Positions 17,488 through 24,815 of a DNA stretch of 42,415 bases are shown here, one piece after another. The stretch is taken from the NCBI GenBank assembly GCA_948907985.1, contig CAQWMM010000014.1:1-42415 (forward strand), in the 5' to 3' direction. A model generated the notes under the pieces. It worked only from the letters and a program-made list of their open reading frames with translations, made no database searches and was not told the origin of the DNA. Every line of letters starts with the position of its first letter. The first letter of the stretch is position 1. The DNA is from an uncultured Bacillota bacterium. GTDB taxonomy: Bacteria; Bacillota; Dehalobacteriia; UBA4068; UBA4997. The translations under genes and the position numbers were made by a program.

Positions 17488-18015
17488 GTGCCTAAGCCGA
17501 ATGCAAGAGGAAAGGTTGCTTTATTTATTATAGCCGCGATTATCTTTTTGGTGGTGGGCTTTGTCTGCGGCCAAATTGTCAAGGCGCTTACCACATTGCC
17601 GGGGGATAAGGACGATCCGGTTGTTACGCAAAGCTATGTGGAAACCCAGATAGGTCAAAGTATGGCGGCGCTGACAACCCGCGTTGAAGAGCTGGAGGCT
17701 GAATTGGCCGCGCTGAAAGGCGGCGGAACAGTTAGCAATAACAGCGGTAATTCTAATCCGGGCAACACCACCACGCCTAACAACGGTGGCACAACCACGC
17801 CAAACAACAGCAGCAGTTCAGCGTCGGGGCAGACTGTGAAGATTACTGGCAATTCGGTAAATGTGCGGCGCGGCCCGGGTACCAATTATGATGTGATTGG
17901 CTCCATGCAGAACGGCGATACTGCCACCTATATTGGCAAGGAGGGCGATTGGTATCAGATTCGGCGCGGCAATATTACGGGTTATGTGTCGGCGACCTAT
18001 GCCACTGTGCAGTAA
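17488..18015 (+). CDS. Membrane-anchored protein with coiled coil and bacterial SH3 domain
   Basis: A 175-residue single-gene unit beginning with GTG behind AGGGGG. Residues 9-32 form one membrane helix, followed by a short coiled coil (TRVEELEAELAALK), a low-complexity N/T/G/S/P linker of about 45 residues, and a C-terminal SH3b domain (about 112-175: ITGNSVNVRRGPGTNYDVIGSMQNGDTATYIG). SH3b modules bind peptidoglycan or wall peptides, so this looks like a membrane-to-wall tether. It has its own promoter and terminator. No enzymatic domain is visible. Confidence 0.82.
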   Translation: MPKPNARGKVALFIIAAIIFLVVGFVCGQIVKALTTLPGDKDDPVVTQSYVETQIGQSMAALTTRVEELEAELAALKGGGTVSNNSGNSNPGNTTTPNNGGTTTPNNSSSSASGQTVKITGNSVNVRRGPGTNYDVIGSMQNGDTATYIGKEGDWYQIRRGNITGYVSATYATVQ

Positions 18016-18037
18016 AAAATAATAATAAGACAAGGCG

Positions 18038-18067
18038 AGTCCTCTTCAGTATGGAGAGGACTTTTTT
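18038..18067 (+). terminator. Rho-independent terminator after the SH3b gene
   Basis: AGTCCTCT (18038-18045) pairs with AGAGGACT (18055-18062), followed by six T. Confidence 0.9.
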
Positions 18068-18084
18068 GTGTGAACACTTAGCGA
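18063..18084 (+). repeat. 22-nt repeat, copy 1, attached to a terminator
   Basis: The 22 bases from the terminator T-run through GTGTGAACACTTAGCGA are identical to 23234-23255. Both copies directly follow a terminator hairpin. Confidence 0.8.
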
Positions 18085-18100
18085 CTGGGCGGGGCAGATT

Positions 18101-18168
18101 AAAAAACTTAAAAAAACTTAAAAAAATTGCCAAAGAGTGTTGACAAGAGGCCGCCGGCTTGTTAAAAT
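18101..18168 (+). promoter_or_regulatory. Strong promoter with phased A-tracts before the L7Ae-rpsL operon
   Basis: TTGACA (18140-18145), 17-nt spacer, TAAAAT (18163-18168). Upstream, three A-tracts (18101-18106, 18110-18116, 18120-18126), each separated by CTT, recur with about a 10-nt period. This should bend DNA and resembles an UP element. The promoter replaces the read-through from rpoC that normally drives this operon. Confidence 0.85.
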
Positions 18169-18203
18169 AATAAAGTACGCTATTCTGGGAGGTTAATGCC
18201 GAA

Positions 18204-18449
18204 ATGAATTTGAAAGGCTTGGAAGTCGCAAAAAAACGCATTGGCGTTAAGCAGACAATCAAAGCTTTGGAATCGGATTCTGTTGCGCTGGTTTATATTG
18301 CCGGAGATGCTGACCGGCAAATTACCGCGGATGTGGTGGCCTTATGTTTGGTGAAAGATATTGAATTAATCACCATCCCCACCCGCGCCGAATTGGGCAG
18401 CGCTTGTGGTATTGATGTGGGCGCGGCGGTTGTCGCGCTGCTGAAATAG
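18204..18449 (+). CDS. L7Ae/L30e/S12e/Gadd45-family ribosomal-type protein (YbxF/YlxQ-like)
   Basis: An 81-residue kink-turn RNA-binding protein of the type found between rpoC and rpsL in Firmicutes. Family marks are the LEVAKKRIGVKQTIKAL start, the VALVYIAGDADRQITADVVALCLVKDIELI strand-helix-strand and TRAELGSACGIDVGAAVVAL. GGGAGG at 18187-18192 lies 11 nt before the chosen ATG. A closer ATG at 18196 encodes only MPK and stops at a TGA overlapping the true start (ATGA), a possible mini-leader. Here the gene leads the operon, since rpoC is absent. Confidence 0.9.
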   Translation: MNLKGLEVAKKRIGVKQTIKALESDSVALVYIAGDADRQITADVVALCLVKDIELITIPTRAELGSACGIDVGAAVVALLK

Positions 18450-18651
18450 CGCGCTTTGGCGGCCAGGCCAGGAACGGGTTTGCGCCGCAGGGTTGCTAAA
18501 CAATATCTTAAATTTATTATCCGTAAGATCAGCCGCGGCTTTTTGCTGTTTTTAGGGTTATAATTTTTAACCAAAATGGCAAAAATAGCTAAAAAGACCA
18601 TCTTAAACGAGGGCGGCGGATGCTAATTTTACGGGGAAGGAGGTGGCGGTT

Positions 18652-19038
18652 TTGCCTACAATTAGCCAATTAGTCAGAAAAGGTCGTCAGAGTGTGGAAA
18701 AGAAATCTACCGCGCCGGCGTTGAAGGAATGCCCTCAGAAGAGAGGGGTTTGCACCAGAGTTTATACCACAACGCCGAAAAAGCCTAACTCCGCTTTGAG
18801 AAAGGTAGCCCGTGTGCGCTTAACCAACAATATTGAGGTTACGGCGTATATTCCCGGTATCGGCCATAACCTGCAGGAGCACAGCGTTGTGTTGGTGCGC
18901 GGCGGACGTGTTAAGGACTTGCCCGGCGTGCGTTACCATGTGGTGCGCGGCGCGCTGGACACAGCCGGCGTATCGGGCCGCATGCAGGCCAGATCTAAAT
19001 ATGGCGCAAAACGTCCTAAGGGCGGCGCAAAGAAGTAA
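18652..19038 (+). CDS. rpsL: 30S ribosomal protein S12
   Basis: S12 lies at the decoding centre. The TTG at 18652 gives the canonical MPTISQLVRKGR start with AAGGAGGTG ending 7 nt upstream; an in-frame GTG at 18643 overlaps the ribosome binding site and is rejected. The 128-residue product contains KKPNSALRKVARVRLTN and GGRVKDLPGVRYHVVRGALD, the regions that carry streptomycin-resistance positions. The lysine at the KKPNS position is wild-type-like. It is followed 45 nt later by rpsG. Confidence 0.98.
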   Translation: MPTISQLVRKGRQSVEKKSTAPALKECPQKRGVCTRVYTTTPKKPNSALRKVARVRLTNNIEVTAYIPGIGHNLQEHSVVLVRGGRVKDLPGVRYHVVRGALDTAGVSGRMQARSKYGAKRPKGGAKK

Positions 19039-19083
19039 TCACCGGAATTTCGGTACTAGTTATTCGTTTAAGGAGGTTTCACA

Positions 19084-19551
19084 ATGAGACGTACAAGTGC
19101 GCCCAAACGGGACGTGCTGCCGGATCCGGTCTATGATAGCGTAATTCTGACCAAATTTATTAATCAGATTATGCAGGACGGTAAAAAAGGCGTGGCAGAA
19201 AGAATAGTTTACGGCGCTTTTGAAATCATAAAAGAAAAGACCGGCAAAGACCCCATGGAGGTTTTTGACGAGGCAATGAAAAATGTTATGCCAGTGCTGG
19301 AGGTTAAGGCCCGCCGTGTGGGCGGCGCCAACTATCAGGTTCCGGTGGAGGTTCGGCCGGAACGCCGCCAGACATTGGGTATTCGCTGGTTGGTTATTAA
19401 CACCAGAAAACGCAGCGGCAAATCTATGCAGGAAAAACTGGCGGCAGAGCTGATGGACGCGGCCAACAATGTTGGCGCATCTGTTAAAAAACGCGAGGAT
19501 ACTCATAAAATGGCCGAGGCCAACAGAGCTTTCGCGCATTATCGCTGGTAA
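19084..19551 (+). CDS. rpsG: 30S ribosomal protein S7
   Basis: The 155-residue S7 binds the 3' major domain of 16S rRNA and nucleates the small-subunit head. MRRTSAPKRDVLPDPVYDS, the LINxxM-type helix (FINQIMQDGKKGVAERIVY), VGGANYQVPVEVRPERRQTLG and the terminal EANRAFAHYRW are all standard. AAGGAGG lies 7 nt before the ATG. It sits between rpsL and fusA as in the str operon. Confidence 0.98.
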   Translation: MRRTSAPKRDVLPDPVYDSVILTKFINQIMQDGKKGVAERIVYGAFEIIKEKTGKDPMEVFDEAMKNVMPVLEVKARRVGGANYQVPVEVRPERRQTLGIRWLVINTRKRSGKSMQEKLAAELMDAANNVGASVKKREDTHKMAEANRAFAHYRW

Positions 19552-19596
19552 GACAATCGGGCTTAAGCCCGGTAATTTGGAGGAAAAATATATAAT

Positions 19597-21675
19597 ATGC
19601 CAAGACAGAATTCTTTGGAGAATACCAGGAATATCGGTATTATGGCCCATATCGACGCCGGCAAAACCACTACCACCGAGCGTATTCTGTTCTATACCAA
19701 CAGAGTGCATAAAATCGGCGAGGTGCATGACGGCGGCGCGACTATGGACTGGATGGTGCAGGAGCAGGAGAGGGGTATCACCATCACCTCGGCGACAACT
19801 ACCTGCTTTTGGAAAGGTAATCGCATTAATATCATTGATACGCCCGGACACGTTGACTTTACTGTAGAGGTGGAACGTTCTCTGCGTGTTCTGGACGGCG
19901 CGGTGGCGGTTTTCTGCTCGGTTGGCGGCGTGGAGCCGCAGTCGGAAACCGTTTGGCGTCAGGCCGACGGCTACGGCGTGCCGCGTATTGCTTATGTTAA
20001 CAAAATGGATCGTACCGGCGCTGATTTTATGCGGGTTGTGGGTATGATCAAAGAGCGCCTGGGCGCAAACCCGGTGCCGATTCAGCTGCCTATTGGTTCA
20101 GAAGATAAATTCGCCGGCATCATTGATTTGGTGCGCATGAAAGCGGAAATCTACAAAGACGATATGGGCAAGGAAATTGAAGAAGCCGACGTTCCGGCGG
20201 ATATGCTGGAAACCGCGCTGGAATATCGTGAAAAAATGGTTGAGGCCGCCGCAGAAAGCGACGAGGACCTGATGATGAAATATCTGGAGGGCGAGGAACT
20301 GACCGAGGATGAAATCCGCGCCGGCCTGCGCAAGGGCACGGTGGAAGTTCAGATTACCCCGGTTCTCTGCGGCTCGTCTTTCAAGAATAAAGGTGTGCAG
20401 ATGCTGTTGGACGCAGTTGTGGATTATCTGCCCTCGCCGGTGGACGTACCGGATATTACCGGTGTAAATCCGGAAACCGGCGAAGAGGATTCGCGCCCCA
20501 GTTCTGACGACGCTCCTTTTGCGGCTTTGGCCTTTAAGGTAATGACCGACCCCTTCGTAGGCAAGCTGACCTATTTCCGCGTATACTCCGGTACGCTGAA
20601 AGCTGGTTCATATGTTTACAATTCTACAAAGGGCAAGAAAGAGCGCGTTGGCCGTCTGCTGCAAATGCACGCTAACACCCGCGAGGAAGTAACCGAGGTT
20701 CACGCCGGTGATATTGTGGCCGGTATCGGTTTTAAGGATACTACTACCGGCGATTCACTGTGTGATGAAAAGGCCGAGATTATTCTGGAATCTATGGAGT
20801 TCCCGGAACCGGTTATTGACGTGGCGATTGAGCCGAAAACCCAGGCTGATCAGGAAAAAATGGGTATTGCTCTGGCTAAGCTGGCTGAAGAAGATCCGAC
20901 ATTTAAGGTGCATACTGATAAAGAAACCGGACAGACCATTATTGCCGGTATGGGCGAGTTGCATTTGGAGATTATCGTTGACCGCCTGCTGCGCGAGTTT
21001 AAGGTGGAGGCCAACGTTGGCCAGCCCCAGGTTGCTTATAAAGAAACCATTCGCAACAAGGTTACCGGCGTGGGCAAACACGTTAAACAGTCCGGCGGTC
21101 ATGGTCAGTATGGCCACTGCGTTGTGGAATTTGAGCCTGCCGAGCCGGGCCAGGGTTTTGTTTTCGAGAACAAAATTGTGGGCGGCGTTGTGCCGAAAGA
21201 ATATATCGGGCCTGTTGAGGCCGGCATCAAAGAGGCGATGCTCTCCGGTTTGCTGGCTGGCTACGAAGTGGTTGATATCAAAGCGACGCTGGTTGACGGC
21301 TCCTATCATGAAGTCGACTCTTCCGAGGTGGCTTTCAAAATCGCCGGTTCGCTGGCCTTTAAGGATGGCTGCATGAAAGCTAACCCGGTACTGCTGGAGC
21401 CCGTGTTTAAGGTGGAGGTCGTGGTGCCGGAGGATTATATGGGCGAGGTTATGGGTAATGTCAGCTCGCGCCGCGGTCGTATCGAGGGCATGGAGGGCCG
21501 CAACGGTTTGCAGGCGATCCGCGCTGTCGTACCGCTGGCGGAAATGTTCGGCTATGCTACCGATCTGCGTTCCCGTACGCAGGGCCGCGGTACCTATACG
21601 ATGCAGTTCTCGCACTTTGAAGAGGTTCCGCGCAATGTTGCCGAAACCATTATTGAAAAACGCAAGGGCTATTAA
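19597..21675 (+). CDS. fusA: Elongation factor G
   Basis: The 692-residue translocase GTPase has the full-length EF-G architecture. The P-loop is AHIDAGKTTTTERILF, switch II DTPGHVDF, and the NKMD guanine-specificity motif follows. Domain IV has QSGGHGQYGH and domain V ends in MQFSHFEEVP. The switch I region (DWMVQEQERGITITSA) is standard EF-G. GGAGG precedes the ATG. It is separated by 68 nt from tuf, as is usual. Confidence 0.98.
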   Translation: MPRQNSLENTRNIGIMAHIDAGKTTTTERILFYTNRVHKIGEVHDGGATMDWMVQEQERGITITSATTTCFWKGNRINIIDTPGHVDFTVEVERSLRVLDGAVAVFCSVGGVEPQSETVWRQADGYGVPRIAYVNKMDRTGADFMRVVGMIKERLGANPVPIQLPIGSEDKFAGIIDLVRMKAEIYKDDMGKEIEEADVPADMLETALEYREKMVEAAAESDEDLMMKYLEGEELTEDEIRAGLRKGTVEVQITPVLCGSSFKNKGVQMLLDAVVDYLPSPVDVPDITGVNPETGEEDSRPSSDDAPFAALAFKVMTDPFVGKLTYFRVYSGTLKAGSYVYNSTKGKKERVGRLLQMHANTREEVTEVHAGDIVAGIGFKDTTTGDSLCDEKAEIILESMEFPEPVIDVAIEPKTQADQEKMGIALAKLAEEDPTFKVHTDKETGQTIIAGMGELHLEIIVDRLLREFKVEANVGQPQVAYKETIRNKVTGVGKHVKQSGGHGQYGHCVVEFEPAEPGQGFVFENKIVGGVVPKEYIGPVEAGIKEAMLSGLLAGYEVVDIKATLVDGSYHEVDSSEVAFKIAGSLAFKDGCMKANPVLLEPVFKVEVVVPEDYMGEVMGNVSSRRGRIEGMEGRNGLQAIRAVVPLAEMFGYATDLRSRTQGRGTYTMQFSHFEEVPRNVAETIIEKRKGY

Positions 21676-21743
21676 AAATTAGCAAGCAAAAAACTACTAT
21701 TAATAATAATTAATAAACAAGCCAAAAATGGAGGAAGAAAGAA

Positions 21744-22946
21744 ATGGCAAAACAAAAATTTGAACGTACCAAGCCGCACGTTAATATCGGCACCATCGGC
21801 CACGTTGACCATGGCAAGACCACTTTGACAGCCGCAATCACCAGATGTCTGGCTACAGCCGGCGGCGCTGAGGCCAAGGCTTATGATCAGATCGACTCCG
21901 CACCGGAAGAAAGAGCGCGTGGTATCACGATTAACACCGCTCACGTTGAGTATGAAACCGCAACCCGCCACTATGCTCACGTTGACTGCCCCGGACACGC
22001 CGACTATGTAAAGAACATGATCACCGGCGCTGCGCAGATGGACGGCGCTATTCTGGTAGTTTCCGCCGCTGACGGCCCGATGCCCCAGACTCGCGAACAC
22101 ATTCTGTTGTCCCGTCAGGTTGGCGTACCTTATATCGTAGTGTTCCTGAACAAGGCCGACCAGGTTGACGACGATGAGTTGATGGAACTGGTTGAGATGG
22201 AAGTTCGCGAACTGTTGAGCGAGTATGAGTTCCCGGGCGACGATATTCCGATCATCTCCGGTTCTGCTTTGAAAGCTTTGGAATGTGGCTGCGGCAGCCG
22301 CGACTGCGAGAACTGCAAGCCGATTTGGGATTTGATGGATGCGGTAGACGAGTATATCCCCACACCGGAGCGCGATATTGACAAACCGTTCTTGATGCCG
22401 ATTGAGGACGTATTCACCATTACCGGCCGCGGTACCGTTGTAACCGGCCGTGTAGAGCGCGGTCAGGTTAAGGTTGGCGACGCTGTATCGATCGTAGGTT
22501 TGATGGACGAGCCGAAGAGCACCGTAGTAACTGGCGTTGAGATGTTCCGCAAACTGTTGGATATGGCTGAGGCTGGCGATAATATCGGCACACTGCTGCG
22601 CGGTATTGACCGTAAAGAAGTAGAGCGCGGCCAGGTATTGGCTAAACCGGGCTCCATTCATCCGCATACCAAATTCCGTGGTCAGGTGTATGTACTGACT
22701 AAGGAAGAGGGCGGCCGTCATACCCCGTTCTTTAACGGTTATCGTCCGCAGTTCTATTTCCGTACCACCGACGTAACCGGTGTATCCAAATTGCCGGAGG
22801 GTGTGGAGATGGTAATGCCTGGTGATAACATTGATATGGACATTGAATTGATCACTCCTATCGCTATTGAGGAAGGTCTGCGTTTTGCTATCCGTGAAGG
22901 TGGCAGGACTGTGGGCGCTGGTGTTGTAATTGCCATCAACGAGTAG
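21744..22946 (+). CDS. tuf: Elongation factor Tu with a four-cysteine insert
   Basis: The 400-residue protein carries GHVDHGKT, RGITINTAHVEYET, DCPGHADYV and NKADQ, and domains II and III with the terminal RTVGAGVVI. Between the G domain helices it has an insert with Cys181, Cys183, Cys188 and Cys191 (CGCGSRDCENC), a pattern I recall from EF-Tu of Desulfitobacterium and relatives. The cysteines could bind a metal, but no such site is established to my knowledge. The gene is followed not by the usual S10 operon but by a repeat-filled gap and rpmG, the arrangement expected for a tufB-type copy. GGAGGA precedes the ATG. Confidence 0.98.
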   Translation: MAKQKFERTKPHVNIGTIGHVDHGKTTLTAAITRCLATAGGAEAKAYDQIDSAPEERARGITINTAHVEYETATRHYAHVDCPGHADYVKNMITGAAQMDGAILVVSAADGPMPQTREHILLSRQVGVPYIVVFLNKADQVDDDELMELVEMEVRELLSEYEFPGDDIPIISGSALKALECGCGSRDCENCKPIWDLMDAVDEYIPTPERDIDKPFLMPIEDVFTITGRGTVVTGRVERGQVKVGDAVSIVGLMDEPKSTVVTGVEMFRKLLDMAEAGDNIGTLLRGIDRKEVERGQVLAKPGSIHPHTKFRGQVYVLTKEEGGRHTPFFNGYRPQFYFRTTDVTGVSKLPEGVEMVMPGDNIDMDIELITPIAIEEGLRFAIREGGRTVGAGVVIAINE

Positions 22947-22948
22947 AG

Positions 22949-23071
22949 AAGAAGCTCAATAGCGGCGCATCTACTTTGTCGTTAGGCTGTTCGCTTTGTC
23001 GGCGTACTATTAGTACGCCTGTCGCAGCTCACATCCTAACTCCGCGTATCTGCACCACTCTTGAACTTCTT
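22949..23071 (+). repeat. Imperfect palindromic element, copy 1 (after tuf)
   Basis: The outer arms 22949-22964 and 23056-23071 form an imperfect inverted repeat (GCTCAATAG facing CTCTTGAAC). Nested inside are GTTAGG/CCTAAC (22981-22986 with 23035-23040) and a perfect GGCGTACT-ATT-AGTACGCC hairpin (23001-23019). It starts 2 nt after the tuf stop codon. A related, shorter copy follows dnaE (32604-32653). Confidence 0.7.
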
Positions 23072-23182
23072 TAAGTAGTGCAGGGCGGACAAAAGTTGTT
23101 AAAAAGTTTTGCGGGCGGTTAATTTGCCGAAAAATATTAATTGTTCGCAGAAAATGATTAGGGATAATTGATTAGGATTTAT

Positions 23183-23226
23183 GAAAAGGCAAGAGAGGTT
23201 TCCCGAGGATCTCTCCTGCCTTTTTC
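23183..23226 (+). terminator. Terminator in the tuf-rpmG gap
   Basis: GAAAAGGCAAGAGAG pairs with CTCTCCTGCCTTTTTC (one G-U pair), ending in five T. It probably ends the str-type operon after tuf. Confidence 0.8.
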
Positions 23227-23233
23227 ATTCCTG

Positions 23234-23255
23234 TTTTTGTGTGAACACTTAGCGA
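23234..23255 (+). repeat. 22-nt repeat, copy 2
   Basis: Identical to 18063-18084 and likewise placed directly after a terminator T-run. Confidence 0.8.
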
Positions 23256-23309
23256 TAACCTACGGGTACAAGCCGCAGGCGCAGATTGAGCTTAGTGAAA
23301 CGAAGTGAA

Positions 23310-23356
23310 CCCTGTTTACAGGGTGTGAACACATCCATTTGACTTTAGGCAAATGG
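23310..23356. repeat. Two small hairpins between tuf and rpmG
   Basis: CCCTG-TTTA-CAGGG (23310-23323) and CCATTTG-8 nt-CAAATGG (23335-23356) stand in tandem. They have no T-run and their role is unknown. With the elements at 22949 and 23183 they account for most of the 541-nt gap, which holds no credible gene. Confidence 0.6.
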
Positions 23357-23403
23357 AAACCTTAAAAACTTTTATAAATATGAAAAAAAATTGGCGAAAA
23401 CCC

Positions 23404-23432
23404 TTGCCAAAGCAGATGTTTTGTGGTATCAT
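23404..23432 (+). promoter_or_regulatory. Promoter for rpmG-secE-nusG
   Basis: TTGCCA (23404-23409), 17-nt spacer and TATCAT (23427-23432) with an extended TG (23424-23425). Confidence 0.75.
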
Positions 23433-23487
23433 TATGAAGTATCACACTGTATATTTGCAGCAAAGTGTTGATTAGGAGGTGGCGTTG

Positions 23488-23637
23488 ATGCGAGTAGCTA
23501 TTACACTGGCTTGTGGGGAATGTAAGAACCGTAATTATATTACGACCAAAAACAAAAAGACTACGCCGGACAGACTGGAAATCAAAAAGTATTGCCCACA
23601 TTGCAAAACTCATACAAGTCATAAGGAAACCAAATAA
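23488..23637 (+). CDS. rpmG: 50S ribosomal protein L33
   Basis: A 49-residue protein, MRVAITLACGECKNRNY onward, with the zinc-ribbon cysteine pairs CGEC and CPHC of the C+ form of L33, and the ending KTHTSHKETK. AGGAGGTG (23474-23481) lies 6 nt before the ATG; a TTG at 23485 is also possible. Its position directly before secE is the norm in Firmicutes. Confidence 0.97.
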   Translation: MRVAITLACGECKNRNYITTKNKKTTPDRLEIKKYCPHCKTHTSHKETK

Positions 23638-23670
23638 GCGATTTATCAGAAAAATTAAGGATGTGAGTTA

Positions 23671-23982
23671 ATGGCAGACGTTGACGCTAAGGCGGCAAAA
23701 AGTAAAAAAGAAACTAAAGAAAAGACCGAAACTAAAGGCAAGGCTGAGGCCAGACGCGCTGCGGTTAAGGCTAACGCGGATAAGCTCGCTAAGAAAACGG
23801 CCGCCAAACCTACCGGCTTTTTTAAGAGTGTGAGTATCGAACTGAAAAAGGTTCACTGGCCGGACAAGGAAAAGGTTGTTAAGTATACCGGTATTGTCTT
23901 TGGCGTGGTGGTGGTTCTGGGCGCTGTTATTTGGGTGCTGGATACCGCTTTTTCCGGCGCTTTAAGCCTGATTGTTGGCTGA
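23671..23982 (+). CDS. secE: Preprotein translocase subunit SecE
   Basis: SecE clamps SecY in the Sec channel. The 103-residue protein has a Lys/Ala/Glu-rich N-terminal extension (about residues 1-48) that is longer than in minimal forms, the amphipathic FFKSVSIELKKVHWPDKEKVVKYT motif diagnostic of SecE, and one membrane helix (about 75-95). AAGGATGTGAG precedes the ATG. It lies between rpmG and nusG as expected. Confidence 0.96.
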   Translation: MADVDAKAAKSKKETKEKTETKGKAEARRAAVKANADKLAKKTAAKPTGFFKSVSIELKKVHWPDKEKVVKYTGIVFGVVVVLGAVIWVLDTAFSGALSLIVG

Positions 23983-23994
23983 TAGGTGGCGCTG

Positions 23995-24534
23995 ATGGCT
24001 GAAAATAAAAAAGAATGGTTTGTTGTCCACACTTATTCCGGGTATGAAAACAAGGTTAAAATGAACCTGGAGCGCCGTACGGAAACCATGAACATGGAAA
24101 ACTACATCTTTCGGGTGATTGTGCCGATGGAGGATGAGGTTCAGGTTAAGGACGGCCAGCGCAAAGTGGTTAAGCGCAAGGTTTATCCGGGCTATGTTAT
24201 GGTGGAAATGATCCTGACTGACGACTCATGGTATGTGGTGCGCAATACAACCGGCGTAACCGGCTTTGTGGGCACGGGTTCAAAACCGGTGCCGCTGGCG
24301 GAAAGCGAGGTTCAGTTGATTCTGCGCCAGATGGGCTATGAGGAGGCTGTGGTGCGCCTGGATTACAGCGTTGGCGAAAAAGTGCGCGTTATTGACGGCT
24401 CTTTTGCCGGCGTGGTCGGTACGGTGCTGGAAATCAACCCGGAGAAGAACCGCATCAAGGTGCAGGTGGATATGCTGGGCAGCACGGCAACTGTGGATTT
24501 GGATAATTTGCAGCTGGAAAAAATTGAAAACTAG
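23995..24534 (+). CDS. nusG: Transcription termination/antitermination protein NusG
   Basis: The ATG at 23995 gives the usual MAENKKEWFVVHTYSGYENKV start, with AGGTGG at 23984-23989; an in-frame GTG at 23986 overlaps that site and is rejected. The 179-residue protein has the NGN domain (residues about 8-115, with KVYPGYVMVEMILTDDSWYVVRNT and GFVG) and a KOW domain (VGEKVRVIDGSFAGVVGTVLEINPEKNRIKV). NusG binds RNA polymerase, whose beta and beta' genes are not nearby here. A 281-nt gap separates it from rplK. Confidence 0.97.
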   Translation: MAENKKEWFVVHTYSGYENKVKMNLERRTETMNMENYIFRVIVPMEDEVQVKDGQRKVVKRKVYPGYVMVEMILTDDSWYVVRNTTGVTGFVGTGSKPVPLAESEVQLILRQMGYEEAVVRLDYSVGEKVRVIDGSFAGVVGTVLEINPEKNRIKVQVDMLGSTATVDLDNLQLEKIEN

Positions 24535-24560
24535 TTGATAGGTTTTGGCGAATAAGCCCC

Positions 24561-24608
24561 CTCCGTCCCAGCCGACGCTGGGACACCTCCCCCTAAAAGG
24601 GGAGGCAG
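24561..24608. repeat. Double-hairpin intergenic repeat between nusG and rplK
   Basis: Two perfect hairpins side by side: GTCCCAGC-CGAC-GCTGGGAC (24565-24584) and CCTCCCC-6 nt-GGGGAGG (24586-24605). This layout resembles mobile palindromic intergenic repeats of gut Firmicutes. A half-like hairpin lies at 27248. Confidence 0.65.
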
Positions 24609-24667
24609 GTTTAAAGTGTTTGTTTATAATGCAAATTATTTTGGATTAAAGCACTTGGCGGGGTATT

Positions 24668-24700
24668 TGTCAATATCTTAAAAAATGTCAATATCTTAAA
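24668..24700 (+). repeat. Two 15-nt direct repeats before rplK
   Basis: TGTCAATATCTTAAA occurs at 24668-24682 and 24686-24700, an 18-nt period, in AT-rich DNA 115 nt upstream of rplK. It may be a binding site or part of a promoter. Confidence 0.7.
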
Positions 24701-24711
24701 TAAGGGGTTAC

Positions 24712-24786
24712 CTTGGGCAAGGCGTTGTTTTTTTGTGTTTTGCCCGAGTTAGTGGGAGAACTTCGCCATTGGGAGAGGTTCGCCAT
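24712..24786 (+). promoter_or_regulatory. Probable structured leader of rplK-rplA
   Basis: A 9-bp stem (24712-24720 with 24740-24748, CTTGGGCAA with TTGCCCGAG) is followed by an exact tandem pair of 17-nt units (24753-24769 and 24770-24786, TGGGAGAACTTCGCCAT type, two differences). It ends about 17 nt before the rplK ribosome binding site. L11/L1 operons are commonly autoregulated by L1 through their leader. Whether this is that site is not shown. Confidence 0.5.
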
Positions 24787-24815
24787 ACCACATTTTTATC
24801 GAGGAGGTGTCTAAA

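Noticed and set aside
18643..18651. GTG start for rpsL three codons upstream
   Set aside because: It overlaps the ribosome binding site, and the TTG at 18652 gives the conserved MPT start.
22947..23487. Hidden gene in the tuf-rpmG gap
   Set aside because: No open frame has a start with a ribosome binding site; the region is explained by palindromes, a terminator, a repeat and a promoter.
24561..24608. Terminator of nusG
   Set aside because: The two hairpins have no T-run and their symmetric layout fits a dispersed intergenic repeat better.
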